Below, piece by piece: positions 8,863-18,100 of a stretch of 64,000 nucleotides of DNA (its first letter is position 1; the number at the start of each line of letters is the position of its first letter). The stretch spans positions 1 through 64,000 of the forward strand of contig CAJMLH010000004.1 of assembly GCA_905214195.1 (NCBI GenBank), read 5' to 3'. The translations under genes were made by a program, and so were the position numbers. The notes below the pieces were generated by a model, which saw nothing but the letters and a program-made list of their open reading frames with translations, was not told the DNA's origin and did no database searches. The DNA is from an uncultured bacterium (GTDB lineage Bacteria; Bacillota; Clostridia; Peptostreptococcales; Anaerovoracaceae).

Positions 8863-11295
8863 ATGATTAAGTTAAAAGGAGTAAATAAATATTTTAATAA
8901 AGGGAAGAAGAATCAGATACATGTCATCAACGATACGACTTTGGAGCTTGGTTCAAAAGGACTGGTAGCTCTGCTTGGCCCCTCAGGCTCCGGAAAGACC
9001 ACAATGCTCAACGCCATAGGGGGACTTGACAAGGTAAACAGCGGAGACATCTTTGTAGACGGAGTTAAGATTACAGCAAAAAGCGCTTCTAAAATAGATG
9101 AAATAAGGAATCTTAATATAGGATATGTATTTCAGGACTACAAACTGTTAGACAATATGACTGTCTATGAAAATGTGGCAATGGTTCTGAGGATGATAGG
9201 AATAAAAGATGAAGAAGAAATCAAAAAAAGAATAAATTATATCCTTGAAACCTTGGGAATCTATAGATACAGAAACAGAATGGCAGATATGCTCTCAGGC
9301 GGAGAAAGACAGAGAGTGGGAATAGCAAGGGCAATAGCTAAAAATCCTAAGATTATAATAGCTGATGAGCCTACAGGAAATCTTGACAGTGCCAACAGTA
9401 TAGAAATAATGAACATAATAAAGGCAATTTCAAGAGAAAAGCTTGTTGTACTTGTAACCCATGAAGTAGAACTTGCCAAATTCTATGCTTCAAGAATAAT
9501 TGAAATCAAAGATGGAAAAGTCATTGCCGACTATGAGAATAATACAGATGATAATTTAGATTACAGACTGGATAATAAATTTTATCTTAAGGATTTTGAA
9601 AAGAAAGAAAGCTTATCCGAGAATTCCCTGAAGCTTAATTTCTACGGCAGCAGCGAAGACTCTCTTGACATGGATATAGTTGTTAAAAACGGCAATATCT
9701 ATATTAAATCACATTCCGATATGCGAGTTGAAGTGGTGGACCAAAACTCTGCTATTGAATTTGTAGACGATCATTATAAAGAGATGGACAAATCGCTTTA
9801 TGAAAGTTACAAATTTGATTTTGATAAGGTTATAGACCCGAACACGACTGAAAAATACAGTTCGATAATAGGATTTTTCCCATCGCTGCTTAGGGGATTT
9901 AAAAAAATAGCGTCATATCCTCTTATAAAAAAACTGTTATTTGCAGGATTTTTGCTGGCAGGAGTATTCATCACTTATGCTATGAGCAGTATGTATGCAA
10001 GTCTTGATGTTAAGGATAAAGACTTTGTGAGAAGCAACAGGGACTACCTTGAAGTAGAAATCCCAAAGATATCAGTAGAAAAATATCTTGAATACGAAAA
10101 TGTTGAATCAGTTAAATATATGTTTCCTAAGTCTGCATCAGTGAACATGTATTTTGATTTGAATTTCTATTATCAGACTTCAGGCGGAGCATTCAGCATA
10201 TTGACAGGCGATTTGACAGATATAAATACCATAGATGAAAAAGACCTCATTATGGGCAGAATGCCTGAAAATCCTTATGAATTGGTTATAGATAAAATGT
10301 CTGCCGATAGGATGTTAAGTTCAGGAGATAATAAACAGGTGGGAATAGACTCTGTTGAGCAGCTTATCGGAAAACCTTTGTCGTTAAAACCTATGAATGA
10401 CTTTACAATAGTAGGAATAACAGACAAGGCAGAGCCTTTGATTTATGCAGAACCGACATTGTTTACAGATATGATATACAACAGTTACAGTGACGGAGGT
10501 ATGGAAGGCGGAGAAAACGCTTCTGAAAAGATTTTCCAAAATTATGAAACCTGGGGAGAAGAATACACGCTTAAAAAAGGACGATTGCCGGAAAACGACT
10601 ATGAAACTTTGGTTCCTTATTCAAGAGCTTCCGAGATGCCTCTTAACAAGCAGATAGAAACTAAGGTAAACGGACAGAAACTTAAGGTTGTAGGTTACTA
10701 TGAAAATCCAAACAATTCAGAAATTTATCTTGTAAACGGAAATACAATAAAGTATGCTTTAATTACAGGGGCTAAGAGTTTCGATGTGGCACCGGCAGAC
10801 AAAGAAAGCGCCATGTCATATTTTCAGAGTCAGAATATAAATGTGAAGAATGCATACGAAAAGGAAAAGGAAGAGTATATAACTCAGCAGAGAAAAAGCA
10901 CAAGAAGTACCATTATACTGGGAATTGTGATGATTGCCGTTTCTTTAGTAGAGATTCTTCTTATGATAAGATCTTCTTTCCTGTCAAGGATAAAGGAAAT
11001 AGGTATTTACCGAGCAATAGGCGTTAAAAAAACCGATATATACAAGATGTTCCTTGGAGAGATTTTTGCCATAACTACAGTAAGCAGTCTGGTGGGAATC
11101 GGTATAATGACATATATTCTGTCAAAACTCTGCAATATATCGTATCTGTCTTCAATGATTGCACTCAATCCTGTGGTTATAGGCGGTGCAATATTGACGG
11201 TGTATCTGTTTAACTCGATTGTGGGACTGATACCTGTATTTACAACTATGAGAAAGACTCCTGCCGCTATATTGGCAAGACATGATGTGGATTGA
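8863..11295 (+). CDS. ABC transporter, ATPase fused to FtsX/MacB-type permease (second of pair)
   Basis: This 810-residue protein has the same design as its upstream neighbour: ATPase with Walker A GPSGSGKTT, LSGGERQR and IIIADEPTGNLDS (about 1-230), a cytoplasmic linker, a helix near 365 (LLFAGFLLAGVFITYAMSS), a large external domain, and three C-terminal helices. Both partners keep the complete ATPase motifs, so neither site is degenerate. Start ATG 8863 follows GAGGAGGCGTAGAGG. The shared promoter and dyad lie upstream of the first gene. No two-component system or antimicrobial biosynthesis gene is adjacent, so the substrate cannot be named. Confidence 0.85.
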   Translation: MIKLKGVNKYFNKGKKNQIHVINDTTLELGSKGLVALLGPSGSGKTTMLNAIGGLDKVNSGDIFVDGVKITAKSASKIDEIRNLNIGYVFQDYKLLDNMTVYENVAMVLRMIGIKDEEEIKKRINYILETLGIYRYRNRMADMLSGGERQRVGIARAIAKNPKIIIADEPTGNLDSANSIEIMNIIKAISREKLVVLVTHEVELAKFYASRIIEIKDGKVIADYENNTDDNLDYRLDNKFYLKDFEKKESLSENSLKLNFYGSSEDSLDMDIVVKNGNIYIKSHSDMRVEVVDQNSAIEFVDDHYKEMDKSLYESYKFDFDKVIDPNTTEKYSSIIGFFPSLLRGFKKIASYPLIKKLLFAGFLLAGVFITYAMSSMYASLDVKDKDFVRSNRDYLEVEIPKISVEKYLEYENVESVKYMFPKSASVNMYFDLNFYYQTSGGAFSILTGDLTDINTIDEKDLIMGRMPENPYELVIDKMSADRMLSSGDNKQVGIDSVEQLIGKPLSLKPMNDFTIVGITDKAEPLIYAEPTLFTDMIYNSYSDGGMEGGENASEKIFQNYETWGEEYTLKKGRLPENDYETLVPYSRASEMPLNKQIETKVNGQKLKVVGYYENPNNSEIYLVNGNTIKYALITGAKSFDVAPADKESAMSYFQSQNINVKNAYEKEKEEYITQQRKSTRSTIILGIVMIAVSLVEILLMIRSSFLSRIKEIGIYRAIGVKKTDIYKMFLGEIFAITTVSSLVGIGIMTYILSKLCNISYLSSMIALNPVVIGGAILTVYLFNSIVGLIPVFTTMRKTPAAILARHDVD

Positions 11296-11297
11296 TA

Positions 11298-12344
11298 ATG
11301 AAGAAAAATATCAGAGATTTACAGCTTAATGAAATAGAAGAAGTCATCTTAAAAATGGGAGAACCGAAATTCAGAGCCAGGCAGATATTTGCATGGCTCT
11401 GTAAAGGTGTGGAAAACTTTGACGAAATGCAAAATGTTCCCCTAAATCTAAGGAAAAAGCTTGATAAAGAGTTTTTCACAGGCTCTTTTAAACCTGCTGA
11501 GGTACAAATATCCGCAGTTGACGGTACAAGAAAGTATCTTTTCATTCTTGAAGACGGCAATGCTGTAGAGAGTGTATTTATGAAATACAAATACGGCAAT
11601 ACCATATGCGTTTCGTCTCAGGCAGGATGCAGAATGGGATGTAAGTTCTGTGCGTCTACACTAAGGGGGTTGGTGCGTAATCTTTCTCCGGGAGAAATCG
11701 TTCAGCAGCTTCTTGCCGCTGAAAAGGATACGGGAGAAAAGATAAATCATATAGTTGTGATGGGAAGCGGAGAACCTTTTGACAATTATGAGAATTTGGC
11801 ATCTTTTATAAAGATAGTTAATCACCCTGAGGGACTTGGATTGAGTATGAGGAATATAACCGTTTCCACCTGTGGTATAATACCTCAGATACATCGTTTT
11901 GCGAAAGATTTTCCTCAGGCGAATCTGGCAATATCACTCCATTCTCCCACCGATAAGGGAAGAAGTGCAATAATGCCGATAAACAAGAAATACCCACTCA
12001 AAGAGCTTATAAAAGCGTGCAGGCAATATACAGAGGAGACTTCAAGGAGAATAACTTTTGAGTATACTCTTGTAAGGGGTGTAAATGACGATGAAGAACA
12101 TGCAGCTATGTTGGCAAGCCTTCTTAAGGGAATGCGCTGTCATGTGAATCTGATTCCCCTCAATAAGGTTGAAGAGACAGGCCTTGAGACTACTGCAAGA
12201 AAGCAAGCCGAGAAATTCCTTGCTGCTCTTGAAAAACGAAAGATAGCCGCAACCATAAGACGGGAATTGGGCGACGATATAGACGGAGCATGCGGACAGT
12301 TAAGGCTTAAAACCATGGCAAAAGAATCAGAAAACCGACAGTAA
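11298..12344 (+). CDS. rlmN: Dual-specificity rRNA/tRNA adenine C2-methyltransferase RlmN
   Basis: A radical-SAM enzyme methylating A2503 of 23S rRNA and A37 of some tRNAs. The radical-SAM motif CRMGCKFC, the GSGEPFDN block and the C-terminal CGQLR segment that carries the methyl-accepting cysteine are all present. The protein is 348 residues, normal for RlmN. ATG 11298 is 2 bases after the stop of the second ABC gene and has only a weak GTGG site; an in-frame TTG at 11292 is less likely. Cfr-type features were not seen. Confidence 0.95.
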   Translation: MKKNIRDLQLNEIEEVILKMGEPKFRARQIFAWLCKGVENFDEMQNVPLNLRKKLDKEFFTGSFKPAEVQISAVDGTRKYLFILEDGNAVESVFMKYKYGNTICVSSQAGCRMGCKFCASTLRGLVRNLSPGEIVQQLLAAEKDTGEKINHIVVMGSGEPFDNYENLASFIKIVNHPEGLGLSMRNITVSTCGIIPQIHRFAKDFPQANLAISLHSPTDKGRSAIMPINKKYPLKELIKACRQYTEETSRRITFEYTLVRGVNDDEEHAAMLASLLKGMRCHVNLIPLNKVEETGLETTARKQAEKFLAALEKRKIAATIRRELGDDIDGACGQLRLKTMAKESENRQ

Positions 12345-12376
12345 AAATTTATGTCAACTTGCAGACCATTACCCCC

Positions 12377-12405
12377 TTGAAAATATGGATTTGTTATTGT
12401 ATAAT
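12377..12405 (+). promoter_or_regulatory. Sigma-A-type promoter of the small P-loop gene
   Basis: TTGAAA at 12377-12382, a 17-base spacer and a perfect TATAAT at 12400-12405, about 50 bases ahead of the start codon. Confidence 0.75.
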
Positions 12406-12457
12406 GGAAAAAATAACAGACTGCGGTCGAGCAAAATTTATTTAGGAGGCGGTTACC

Positions 12458-12880
12458 ATGGTTAAATTATTAGTGGGACATAAAGGCAGCGGCAAGACTA
12501 AACATATGATAGACCTTGCTAATGATCAAATAGAATCAAGCAAAGGAAGCGTTATTTTCATCAACAAGAATCATAGACTCATGTACGACCTTAAATATAA
12601 GATAAGAGTTATATGTATGGAAGATTTTGAACATATTACCAACTGTGATGAATACATCGGATTCCTTTACGGTATAATAAGCTTGGATCACGATATAGAG
12701 ACTGTTTATATAGACAGCATTTTAAAGCACGCAGACTTCTCATTGGGAGATTTGCCTGAGTTTATTGAAAGACTTAAGAAGATTTCCAAGAATTACGGAA
12801 TGGATTTCGTCGTAAGCTTAAGCGCAGAAAGAGAAGAGATGATTGGCGTAGACTTTGAGGGCTGCGAAATACTCAACTGA
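12458..12880 (+). CDS. Small P-loop protein of unknown function
   Basis: This 140-residue cytoplasmic protein opens with a Walker A loop (GHKGSGKT, residues 7-14) and has a Walker-B-like strand, TVYIDSIL, near residue 88 and a final strand FVVSLSAE. No membrane segment, signal or DNA-binding motif is visible. It looks like a minimal P-loop NTPase core. It has its own strong promoter, a good AGGAGG site and a following hairpin, so it is a monocistronic, well-expressed gene. I do not recognise a named family and cannot assign a role. Confidence 0.7.
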   Translation: MVKLLVGHKGSGKTKHMIDLANDQIESSKGSVIFINKNHRLMYDLKYKIRVICMEDFEHITNCDEYIGFLYGIISLDHDIETVYIDSILKHADFSLGDLPEFIERLKKISKNYGMDFVVSLSAEREEMIGVDFEGCEILN

Positions 12881-12902
12881 TAAATTTGCTTTGACGATAC
12901 AT

Positions 12903-12926
12903 AGGGCGACGGGTTACCGTCGCCCT
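12903..12926 (+). terminator. Hairpin after the P-loop gene
   Basis: A perfect 10-bp GC-rich stem, AGGGCGACGG with CCGTCGCCCT, closes a GTTA tetraloop and is followed by an AT-rich but broken T-tract. Confidence 0.6.
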
Positions 12927-12960
12927 GTATTATTTATTCAGGTAAAGGAAGGTGAAGCAT

Positions 12961-13578
12961 ATGGCCGAAGCCATAAGTATCAGAGAAATAGAAGAAAAAC
13001 TGAAAAACAGAAAGATTGGTACTATTGACTGGTATAAATTTTTCAGCGTTACCATACCATTGATAGAGACAGAGGAGGGGCTTTCACTGCTTTTTGAAGT
13101 CAGATCATCTAAACTTAAAACGCAGCCGGGAGACATATGTTTTCCGGGAGGCCGTATAGAAGAGGGTGAAACACCTTATGAATCTGCTTTAAGGGAGATG
13201 GAGGAAGAGATAGGAATATCATCAGCTAAAATGCTTGGGCAATTTGATACACTTCATGAGTTTTCAGGTCACACTCTTTATACTTTCGTCGCAGAACTGC
13301 CGCCGGGAAGCCTTGATAAAATCAATCTCAATGAAGAAGAGGTAGAGGAGGTATTCACAGTGCCTCTGAGCTTTTTTAAAGAGAATCCCGCAAAGACATA
13401 TGATATAGATGTGGTGTCTGATGTATCTGAATTCCCATATGAAGAGACAGGCATATCCCCGGATTACAAGTGGCGAAAAGGGAAAAATTTGCTGCCGCTG
13501 TACAGATATAAAGACAAGATTATATGGGGTATTACTGCAAGAATAGTAAAATGGTTTGTAGAGCAAATTGTCACTTGA
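12961..13578 (+). CDS. Nudix hydrolase, CoA pyrophosphatase type
   Basis: The Nudix box is visible as G-x5-E-x7-REMEEEIG near residues 65-87, directly preceded by PGDICFPGG, the signature that marks the CoA pyrophosphatase (NudL/UPF0035) subgroup. These enzymes cleave CoA or oxidised CoA to 4'-phosphopantetheine and 3',5'-ADP. Length is 205 residues. ATG 12961 is preceded by AAGGAAGG at 8 bases; a GTG at 12952 overlaps that site. The promoter of the next operon overlaps its stop codon. Confidence 0.85.
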   Translation: MAEAISIREIEEKLKNRKIGTIDWYKFFSVTIPLIETEEGLSLLFEVRSSKLKTQPGDICFPGGRIEEGETPYESALREMEEEIGISSAKMLGQFDTLHEFSGHTLYTFVAELPPGSLDKINLNEEEVEEVFTVPLSFFKENPAKTYDIDVVSDVSEFPYEETGISPDYKWRKGKNLLPLYRYKDKIIWGITARIVKWFVEQIVT

Positions 13579-13602
13579 CAATTTATATACAAGACTTATA
13601 AT
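13575..13602 (+). promoter_or_regulatory. Promoter of the polyferredoxin-PFOR-Nfn operon
   Basis: TTGACA at 13575-13580 overlaps the stop codon of the Nudix gene; TATAAT at 13597-13602 follows after 16 bases. Both boxes are perfect. The transcript would carry a leader of about 200 nt. Confidence 0.8.
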
Positions 13603-13610
13603 AAAGGTGA

Positions 13611-13742
13611 GGCCAGGTGTCGTAAACATTCAGCGGAAAAGTTAAAAAAAAGTTCCGCTTGAGGTGTATAAGGTGGAAGACACAGGGGGAAATACACTTT
13701 GTGTCGCTTTTATGCCGCAGCGGAGTTTGCTGTGGCTTTTTT
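13611..13742 (+). promoter_or_regulatory. Structured leader RNA with attenuator architecture, possible riboswitch
   Basis: Between the promoter and the polyferredoxin gene several stems can form. AGCGGAA (13632-13638) pairs with TTCCGCT (13653-13659). GTGTAT (13664-13669) pairs with ATACAC (13692-13697), and GACACA (13679-13684) with TGTGTC (13700-13705); these two interleave as an H-type pseudoknot. GACAC can instead pair with GTGTC at 13617-13621. TCCGCT (13654-13659) can also pair with AGCGGA (13719-13724), which would break the terminator that follows. I match it to no riboswitch class I know. Base pairing is read by eye; regulation is inference. Confidence 0.5.
13714..13742 (+). terminator. 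Intrinsic terminator inside the leader
   Basis: GCCGCAGC pairs with GCTGTGGC (one G-U) around a 7-base loop and runs straight into TTTTTT at 13737-13742, 66 bases before the start codon of the downstream gene. Its position before an operon rather than after a gene indicates attenuation. Confidence 0.8.
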
Positions 13743-13808
13743 CGTACATAGAAAAGATTTCCCGGCAGGGGGGTTAGAGTTATACGACAAGGCAGAGGAG
13801 GTATTAGT

Positions 13809-15107
13809 ATGAGTTCAAAAACGGGAACGACCGCAGAAATCGCAAGAAAAATTCTTTCGATTTTACCGGGTGTTGACTGTAAATCCTTAGGCGGATGCGG
13901 CAAAAAATCATGTCTTGAGTGCGCCGAGGCTATAGCCGGGGGCGCAGGCACAGCCTTGTGTCCAGCTTGTAATCAGGAACAGGTAGACAAAATAGCAGAT
14001 GTTTTAGAAATGCCCGCTGAAAAAGCAAAGGATAATGTTGCTTTTGTATTTTGCAGCGGAAGTGCAGCAGGCAAAAACAGAGCAAGCCATTTTAAGACAT
14101 GCCAAGAAGCAGTTGATAATGGATTTAAGAGAGGCGAATGTAAGGACGGCTGCGTAGGTGTAGGCTCCTGTATAGATGTTTGCGAATTCGGCGCAATGAA
14201 GCTTGAAGACGGCAAAGTAATCATTGACAGAGACAAATGCACAGGATGCGGTGCATGTGCTGACAAGAGAGTATGCCCTCAGTATGTTATACATATGGTG
14301 CCAAGAGATGCAACCAACTTTATTCCTTGCTCATCTACAGAGGAAGATGATGAGTTGACAAGAAAAATCTGCGGATACGGATGTATTTCGTGCGGAGAGT
14401 GCGAAAGAGCATGTCCTGAGGGCGCTGTTTCCATAGTAAACAATCATGCGGTGATTGATTACGATAAATGCGTCGGATGTGTAGCATGTACAGTAAAATG
14501 CAGAAAGAAGATAATCGTAGATACTCTCCACGACTTGACAAAACTAAAAGAAAAGGTAGCGTTCGTAAGATGCAGCGGCGGATATAAGGCGTCTGAACTT
14601 TACAAGAAGTTAGGCATATCTTCTTGTGAAGAGGCTATTGAAAAAGTAGACCCCAAAGCCAATGAGCTCTGCACAACGGGATGCTGCGGTCTCGGAAGCT
14701 GCACAAAGGTATGCAGATACGATGCAATACATGTTGTAAACGGTACGGCAGTTGTGGACCCTGATAAATGCGTCGGATGCAAGGATTGTACTTATGCATG
14801 TCCTAAGCATTTAATTACCATGGTGCCTTACAAAGGACAAAAACAAGTTCCTTGCAGTTCAACAGCTGATTATGAGGACAAAGCCAAAGTATGCTGGTCG
14901 GCATGTATAGCTTGTGAAGACTGTGTAAACAATTGTCCTAACGGAGCTATATATATGGAAGATAAGCATGCCGTAGTTGACCCTGAGCTATGTGAAAACT
15001 GCAATGTTTGCCAGTATGTATGTTCAAGAAGAATTATCAAGGAGCAGGTAGTTCCCGAATACAATTATTTGCAGCGGGAAGCTCTTGATATGAGGGAAGG
15101 AGAGTGA
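13809..15107 (+). CDS. Duplicated RnfB-type polyferredoxin
   Basis: This 432-residue cysteine-rich protein begins with a 4Fe-4S domain like that of RnfB (GGCGKKSCLECAEAI then LCPAC, residues 28-57). Two homologous modules of about 170 residues follow. Each starts with VAFV-x-CSG, carries a cluster resembling RnfB's later segment (GCVGVGSC, GCCGLGSC), and holds several CxxCxxC ferredoxin motifs such as CTGCGAC, CISCGEC, CVGCVAC, CVGCKDC, CIACEDC and CENCNVC. There is no N-terminal membrane helix, which RnfB normally has. It lies 5 bases before PFOR, so it probably accepts or relays PFOR electrons in the cytoplasm. The exact partner is unknown. Confidence 0.8.
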   Translation: MSSKTGTTAEIARKILSILPGVDCKSLGGCGKKSCLECAEAIAGGAGTALCPACNQEQVDKIADVLEMPAEKAKDNVAFVFCSGSAAGKNRASHFKTCQEAVDNGFKRGECKDGCVGVGSCIDVCEFGAMKLEDGKVIIDRDKCTGCGACADKRVCPQYVIHMVPRDATNFIPCSSTEEDDELTRKICGYGCISCGECERACPEGAVSIVNNHAVIDYDKCVGCVACTVKCRKKIIVDTLHDLTKLKEKVAFVRCSGGYKASELYKKLGISSCEEAIEKVDPKANELCTTGCCGLGSCTKVCRYDAIHVVNGTAVVDPDKCVGCKDCTYACPKHLITMVPYKGQKQVPCSSTADYEDKAKVCWSACIACEDCVNNCPNGAIYMEDKHAVVDPELCENCNVCQYVCSRRIIKEQVVPEYNYLQREALDMREGE

Positions 15108-15112
15108 TTAGG

Positions 15113-18100
15113 ATGAGAAAATTAAAAACAATGGACGGAAACACAGCGGCCGCTCATGTAGCTTACGCATTTTCTGAAGTTGCGGCAATCTATCCGATTA
15201 CACCGTCTTCGCCTATGGCAGAGAGTATGGACGAATGGGTTTCACAAGACAGAACAAATATATTCGGAGAGAAAGTAAAAATTGTTGAGATGCAGTCTGA
15301 GGGCGGAGCGGCAGGAGCCGTCCACGGAGCTATAACAGCAGGCTCGTATACATCGACCTTTACGGCTTCCCAGGGATTGCTTCTCATGATTCCAAATATG
15401 TATAAACTGGCAGGAGAACAGACTCCTACCGTATTCCATGTTGCTGCCAGAGCATTGGCAACTCATGCCCTTTCAATTTTCGGAGATCACTCTGATGTAA
15501 TGGGCTGTCGCCAGACCGGTTTTGCTATGCTCGCCTCAAACAGCGTTCAGCAAGTAATGGATTTGGCAGCGGTCGCTCACCTTGCAACCATAGCAGGAAG
15601 ACTCCCGATGCTTCATTTCTTTGATGGTTTCAGAACTTCCCATGAGAATCAAAAGATAGAAGTTTGGGATTATGAAGAACTTAAAAGCATGGTTGACTGG
15701 AGTGCAGTCAGAGCATTTAAAGACAGATCTTTAAACCCTAACCATCCTCACAGCATGGGTTCTGCTGAGCAGCCTGAAACTTTCTTCCAGCATCGTGAGG
15801 CATGTAACAGCGCATATCTTGCCACGGCAGATATAGTTGCAGAGTACATGAACAAGGTAAATGAAAAAATAGGTACAGACTATAAGCCGTTTAATTATTA
15901 CGGTGATCCTGAGGCTGAGGAGATAATAGTTGCTATGGGATCCGTCTGCGATGCAGCTGAGGAAGTAATAGATTATCTTAGAGGAAAAGGCAAAAAAGTA
16001 GGTATCGTTGAGGTTCACCTCTACAGACCGTTCTCACGCAAATACTTGCTTGATGTAATTCCTGAAACAGTGAAAAAAATAGCAGTTTTAGACAGAACAA
16101 AGGAACCGGGCGGCGTAGGAGAACCTTTATTCCTTGATGTTGTCTCGGCTTTAAGAGGAAGTAGATTTGAAAATGCTCTTATCGTAGGTGGTCGTTACGG
16201 TCTTGGCTCAAAAGATACTCAGCCGGGAGATATACTTGCCGTATATGAAAATCTTTGGAGTGAAAATCCAAAGAAAGAATTTACAATTTCCATCACTGAC
16301 GATGTTACAAACTTGTCGCTTACCCCATCAGAATATCCTGATGTAGCTCCAAAAGGAACAAAGGCATGCAAATTCTGGGGACTTGGTGCAGACGGAACTG
16401 TAGGTGCAAACAAAAACAGCGTCAAGATAATAGGCGACCATACCGACAAGAAAGTGCAGGCATACTTCCAGTACGATTCAAAGAAATCGGGAGGCATTAC
16501 AATATCTCATCTTAGATTCGGAGATGAGCCTATTAAATCGACATATTATGTAAAACAAGCCGATTTCGTAGCGTGTCACAATTCGGCATACATTCACAAA
16601 TACGAAATGGTAGAGGATGTTAAACCGGGCGGATTCTTCTTGCTTAACTGTGTATGGAACGACGCTGAATTAGAGGAACATCTTCCTGCCAAGATGAAGA
16701 GATATATAGCAAATAACGATGTACAGTTTTATACTTGCGATGCTGTTAATATAGCAAAGGAAATCGGTCTTGGAGCAAGAAGAACCAATTCCGTATTGCA
16801 GGCGGCATTTTTCAAGCTTGCTGACATAATTCCTATTGATGATGCAGTAACTTATATGAAAGACGCTATCAAGAAAACATACGGCAAAAAAGGTGAAAAG
16901 ATAGTCAACATGAACCTGGAAGCCGTAGATGCAGGTATAAATAATGTTCACAGAGTAGAAGTTCCGGAAAGCTGGAAGACTGCTTACGACGATGCAAAGC
17001 CTAAGGAAATGACAGGCAGAGATAAATTGCATACTGATTACCTCAACAAGGTTCTTATTCCTACCAATACAATGGCAGGAGACAGCGTACCTGTGTCAAC
17101 ATTCGTAGACACTGCCAACGGAATGGTTCCGGCAGGTACGGCAGCTTATGAAAAACGAGGCATAGCAGCCGATGTTCCTAATTGGAATATGGCAAATTGT
17201 ATGCAGTGCAACTGGTGTTCATATGTATGTCCTCATGGAGTAATAAGACCGTTTGTCATGGATGAAAAGGAAGCCGAACCTATCAAGGATACGGTTCTTC
17301 CTATGAAAGGAGAAAAGGGCAAGTTCTTTACTATCGGAATATCTGCTCTTGACTGTACAGGCTGCGGTTCATGTGCAGATGTTTGTCCTGCAAGAAAGAA
17401 AGCCATAGAGATGAAACCGGCAGAGGATGAATATGTAAACGGTCAGCAGGATAGATTCAATTATCTGTTCAATGATGTAACAGAGAAAGAAACCAAGTTT
17501 AAAGATGACAGCGTAAAAGGCTCTCAATTTAAACAGCCTCTTATGGAATTTTCGGGAGCATGTCCGGGATGCGGAGAATCGCCTTATGCTAAGTTAGTAA
17601 CTCAGTTGTTTGGCGACAGAATGTTCATAGCAAATGCAACAGGTTGCTCATCAATTTGGGGATGTTCAGCTCCAAGCTCTCCTTATACTGTAAATAAAGA
17701 GGGCAAAGGTCCTGCATGGGCTAATTCCCTATTTGAAGATAATGCAGAGTTCGGATTGGGAATGACAATTTCAGTTCAGGCACGCAGAAAAGAGCTTAAA
17801 TCAGCAGTCGAAAGACTGACAGATGTTGTGGGAATACCTGCAAAGGCATGGCTTGCTACAATGGACGATGCAAAGGCTTCAGGAAGAACAGGCGACGCAC
17901 TTGCCGAGGCCTGCAAGGAATATGCCGGCAGCAATGCAGATGCCAAATATGTAATAGAAAACCGTGATATGCTGGTTAAACCGTCGATGTGGATATTCGG
18001 AGGAGACGGATGGGCTTACGATATAGGTTACGGCGGTCTTGACCATGTGCTTGCTTCCGGTGAAAATGTCAATGTAATGGTATTCGATACGGAAGTTTAT

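Noticed and set aside
13611..13742. TPP or FMN riboswitch ahead of the PFOR operon
   Set aside because: The conserved boxes of these classes are not found, although PFOR uses TPP.
14004..14294. Cysteine-containing minus-strand ORFs opposite the polyferredoxin
   Set aside because: These are antisense shadows of the repeated cysteine codons and have no start signals.
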